Positions 6,684 through 8,592 of a stretch of DNA of 8,592 bases are shown piece after piece. This stretch comes from an uncultured Bacillota bacterium. GTDB taxonomy: Bacteria > Bacillota > Limnochordia > Limnochordales > ZCTH02-B6. The stretch lies in NCBI GenBank assembly GCA_937916565.1, contig CALFSR010000056.1, forward strand, positions 1-8,592, given 5' to 3'. Below the pieces are notes generated by a model. The model was not told where the DNA came from and made no database searches. It saw nothing but the letters and a program-made list of their open reading frames with translations. Every line of letters begins with the position of its first letter. The stretch's first letter is position 1. The translations under genes and the position numbers were made by a program.

Positions 6684-6687
6684 CTCC
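6684..6687 (-). promoter_or_regulatory. Ribosome binding site fixing the TTG start of natA
   Basis: The minus strand reads GGAG, eight bases before TTG at 6675. It gives a natural N-terminus (MIEVRGLEKAYG) matching where ABC ATPases usually begin. Confidence 0.6.
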
Positions 6688-6712
6688 ATTCGTCGCCGCC
6701 CCAGCGCGGCCG

Positions 6713-6901
6713 CTACTCCCACCTGAAGCGCCAGACCGCGATGACTCCGGCGGCCAGCGCCCACGCCCCCAAGTATAACAGCCTGCCGGCATGGGATACC
6801 AGAAAATCTCCTTGGATGGCCACGGCGCGCATCGCTTCCGCCGGCGGCGTCATGGGCAGGAGGTTGATGAGGAGCTGCAAAGCCCCGGTATTCCTTCCCA
6901 T
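6713..6901 (-). pseudogene. Probable C-terminal remnant of an ABC-2 permease (62 codons)
   Basis: The 62-residue product resembles the last helix and tail of ABC-2 permeases. It has an INLLPMTPPAEAMRAVAI stretch, like the LPxTxxxxALRAV loop before the final helix, then a hydrophobic helix at about residues 42-57, and ends WRFRWE, a frequent ABC-2 permease terminus. The five preceding helices are missing. Upstream in this frame is only the antisense-free shadow of the copper-protein gene, with no permease sequence. The ATG overlaps the copper-protein stop as TGATG, so reinitiation could still translate it, and there is no clear ribosome binding site. It may be a relic left when the copper-protein gene was joined to an older transporter operon. 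Alternatively it could be a genuine single-helix small protein. The similarity is recognised by eye, not by search. Confidence 0.5.
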
Positions 6902-7275
6902 CACGGCACCCGCAAAGTTCCATTCATTCCCAGTTCGCTGTGGCCCGGCACCGTGCAAATGTAGCGAATCGTCCCGGACTGCCGCACCGTGAACTCCACC
7001 ACGGCCTCCTCGCCGGGGCCGATGACCGGCGTGGACACGTCCCAATCGGGGATCGTCCAGTCGTGTTCGATGGTGCCGGTGTTGCGAAAGACGAGCCGCA
7101 CCCGGTCCCCCCGGTTGGCGCTCAGTTCGGCGGGGTCAAAGCCGTATTCAAACCCCGACACCGTAAACTCCCGCACCGGTGCAGGCTCTTCCAGGGGCAC
7201 GAGCAGCGCCCGGCCGTACGTCAGCGCTCCGATCAAGAGCACGATGGCCACAGCCACCCAGATGACCGCACGCAC
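6901..7275 (-). CDS. Membrane-anchored cupredoxin (type 1 copper protein)
   Basis: This is a 124-residue plastocyanin/azurin-like protein. An N-terminal hydrophobic segment (about residues 4-19) lacks an obvious signal-peptidase or lipobox site, so it probably anchors the domain to the outer face of the membrane. The cupredoxin domain covers about residues 35-124. Copper ligands are H71 (TIEHDW), C107, H112 and M117 in YICTVPGHSELGM, the C-x4-H-x4-M pattern of a mononuclear type 1 site. The domain ends naturally at NGTLRVP, so the gene looks intact. The start is GTG at 7275, six bases after GGAGGG (7282-7287), which lies inside the end of the upstream gene; the intergenic gap is three bases. 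It could carry electrons to an oxidase or another copper enzyme. Its partner is not in the window. Copper-binding is well supported; the role is inference. Confidence 0.9.
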   Translation of the reverse strand: MRAVIWVAVAIVLLIGALTYGRALLVPLEEPAPVREFTVSGFEYGFDPAELSANRGDRVRLVFRNTGTIEHDWTIPDWDVSTPVIGPGEEAVVEFTVRQSGTIRYICTVPGHSELGMNGTLRVP

Positions 7276-7278
7276 TTT

Positions 7279-8592
7279 CTACCCTCCTTCCCGGGCCGCC
7301 ACGGCCCCACCGGCGCGGTAGGAAACCGGCACGCCGCAGATGCGGGCCGTGAGATCGTCCAACGCCATCAAGTCTTCCTTGCCGACGTCCCGTACCGACG
7401 TCTTGCCCAGGGCCCGCACCGCGACCGCCATCTCCCAGGAAACGGCCCTCAGGTAGTTGGCCAGCCGGTGGGCGGCTTCGTCCACATCGAGCCGGTGTTC
7501 CTGGTGGCCCCCGAAAAATACAAGCTGCGTCGGAGGCTCCCAGGGAAGCGACTTGAACACCTGGCCGTGGGCGATGACGAACAAGGCCACGGTGCCGATG
7601 TACACGGCGTCAGCGCCCAACGCGAGCACCTTGAGAAAGTCGCCGGGCGTATACAAGCCGCCGCTCACGATGAGACTCACCTGGTCCCGGGCGCCGCGGG
7701 ATTCGAGGAACGCCGCCGCCCGCACCAGGGCATGCAGGGTAGGCAGCCCGAAGTCGTCCTGCAAGATCGGCGGGCTTCCCTTGGTCGCGGCCTGCGCGCC
7801 GTCCAAAGCGACGACGTCCACCCCGGCCTCTAGACACGCCTCAAGGTCCGCCTCCAGCCGCCGCCCCGGCGCGAGCTTGACGCCGATGGGCACGCCGCCG
7901 GTTTCCACCCGCAGTTCGTCCACAAGCTCTTTCAGGCTTCCCGCGGCCAGCGCAGCGTGGTGCGAACCGATGACGGCCGGCCGGGATGGGGGAACGCCAA
8001 GCTCCAGTCGCAGGCGGCGGTCGCTGCGCGCCCCCACCACTTCGCCGCCGACGCCCGTCGACGCCCCCTGCCCGAAGTGGATCTCAACCATGGACGCGTG
8101 GCGCAAAGCGTGCGGGTCCGTGCCCCAGGTGGCCCGGGCGTACTGGACGATGACCTTCGCAGCCGCCTGGCGCTCAAGGGGCGTAAGCGGCCCTTCGCCG
8201 CTATTGCTGGCGGTACCCGCCAAGGCGGCTCCCCGGGCGAGGGCCACCTTGGCCCGCTGGCTCAAAGCTAAGCCATAGGCCATCCCGGACACGAGGATGG
8301 GGATGTCGACCTGCAGAGGCTTTTTCGCGCGCGGGCCGATGGTGACCGACAAGTCCACCGGCGCGTCGTGCGCCGCGGGCCGGCGGGCGATTTGCGCCCC
8401 GTCAAAGACGAGGCTTTCAAGATTCGGCCAGCGGCGGGGGCTGCCGAGCGGCCGGTGGAGCAGGGCGCCGTACTCGGCCCGCAAGCCGTTTTCCAGGATG
8501 ATCTGCGGTCCCGGCCGGCGGGCAGCGCTGATCAGTTCCCACAGGTTTTCCCGGTACGGATCGCTCTGCAGGCGCAGCATGAAGGTGCGCAG
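7279..8592 (-). CDS. FMN-binding glutamate synthase family protein (5' end beyond window)
   Basis: This is related to the FMN-containing synthase domain of glutamate synthase (GltB, PF01645 type), a TIM barrel that in true GOGAT makes glutamate from 2-oxoglutarate and ammonia. At least 437 codons are present, with no stop up to the window edge. The ATG at 8580 has no ribosome binding site, and family members carry roughly 40 more residues at the N-terminus, so the start probably lies outside. Numbering from that ATG, markers are IPILVSGMAYG (93-103), GTASNSGEG (122-130), HFGQGAS (168-174), VVALDGAQAATKGSPPILQ (256-274) and the FMN phosphate site with SGGL (306-309) and GADAVYIGT (322-330). 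There is no glutaminase domain. Only two cysteines (C249, C415) occur, so the 3Fe-4S cluster of classical GltB is absent. Glutamate synthase activity is unproven. It is followed after three bases by the cupredoxin gene. Confidence 0.9.
   Translation of the reverse strand: MRTFMLRLQSDPYRENLWELISAARRPGPQIILENGLRAEYGALLHRPLGSPRRWPNLESLVFDGAQIARRPAAHDAPVDLSVTIGPRAKKPLQVDIPILVSGMAYGLALSQRAKVALARGAALAGTASNSGEGPLTPLERQAAAKVIVQYARATWGTDPHALRHASMVEIHFGQGASTGVGGEVVGARSDRRLRLELGVPPSRPAVIGSHHAALAAGSLKELVDELRVETGGVPIGVKLAPGRRLEADLEACLEAGVDVVALDGAQAATKGSPPILQDDFGLPTLHALVRAAAFLESRGARDQVSLIVSGGLYTPGDFLKVLALGADAVYIGTVALFVIAHGQVFKSLPWEPPTQLVFFGGHQEHRLDVDEAAHRLANYLRAVSWEMAVAVRALGKTSVRDVGKEDLMALDDLTARICGVPVSYRAGGAVAAREGG

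Noticed and set aside
1..8592. CRISPR arrays, tRNA or rRNA genes, insertion sequences, phage genes, riboswitches
   Set aside because: No regularly spaced repeats, cloverleaf-like tRNA sequence, transposase or integrase motifs, or recognisable riboswitch or T-box elements (including before ilvD) were seen. The window is nearly all coding.

Overview
The window is GC-rich, about two thirds G+C by eye, and densely coded. It has strong GGAGG-type ribosome binding sites and many GTG or TTG starts. CtaA carries the Bacillus-type cysteine pairs, and a NatAB-like transporter and an FmdB-like zinc ribbon are also present. Together these suggest a GC-rich Gram-positive bacterium (Bacillota of the Symbiobacterium/Thermaerobacter/Limnochorda sort). 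That placement is inference; no rRNA or other marker gene is present to test it. No tRNA, CRISPR array, insertion sequence or prophage gene was seen, and no gene-free stretch exceeds about 150 bases.

Layout. (1) Positions 1-906, minus strand: heme A synthase ctaA, running off the left edge. (2) 1058-2026, minus: a zinc-free quinone oxidoreductase of the MDR family. (3) A 78-base divergent gap, 2027-2104, holding a perfect 8-bp inverted repeat. (4) 2105-4619, plus: ilvD (dihydroxy-acid dehydratase), a DJ-1/PfpI protein and an FmdB-like zinc ribbon, probably one operon. (5) A 24-bp-stem hairpin at 4665-4717 between convergent genes, probably ending transcription from both sides. (6) 8592 down to 4728, minus: a tightly packed run of an FMN-binding glutamate synthase-like protein (5' end beyond the window), a membrane-anchored type 1 copper protein, a 62-codon ORF that looks like the C-terminal end of an ABC-2 permease, a NatA-like ATPase and a NatB-like permease.

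How the genes may work together. CtaA makes heme A for an aa3-type terminal oxidase, and the copper protein could pass electrons on the outer face of the membrane, so an aerobic respiratory chain is likely. IlvD makes the 2-keto acid precursors of valine and isoleucine. NatA and NatB form an exporter related to the B. subtilis Na+ efflux pump. No single new system is evident. The most unusual points are the mixed operon joining a glutamate synthase-like flavoprotein, a cupredoxin and an exporter, the apparent permease remnant inside it, and the palindrome between qor and ilvD.
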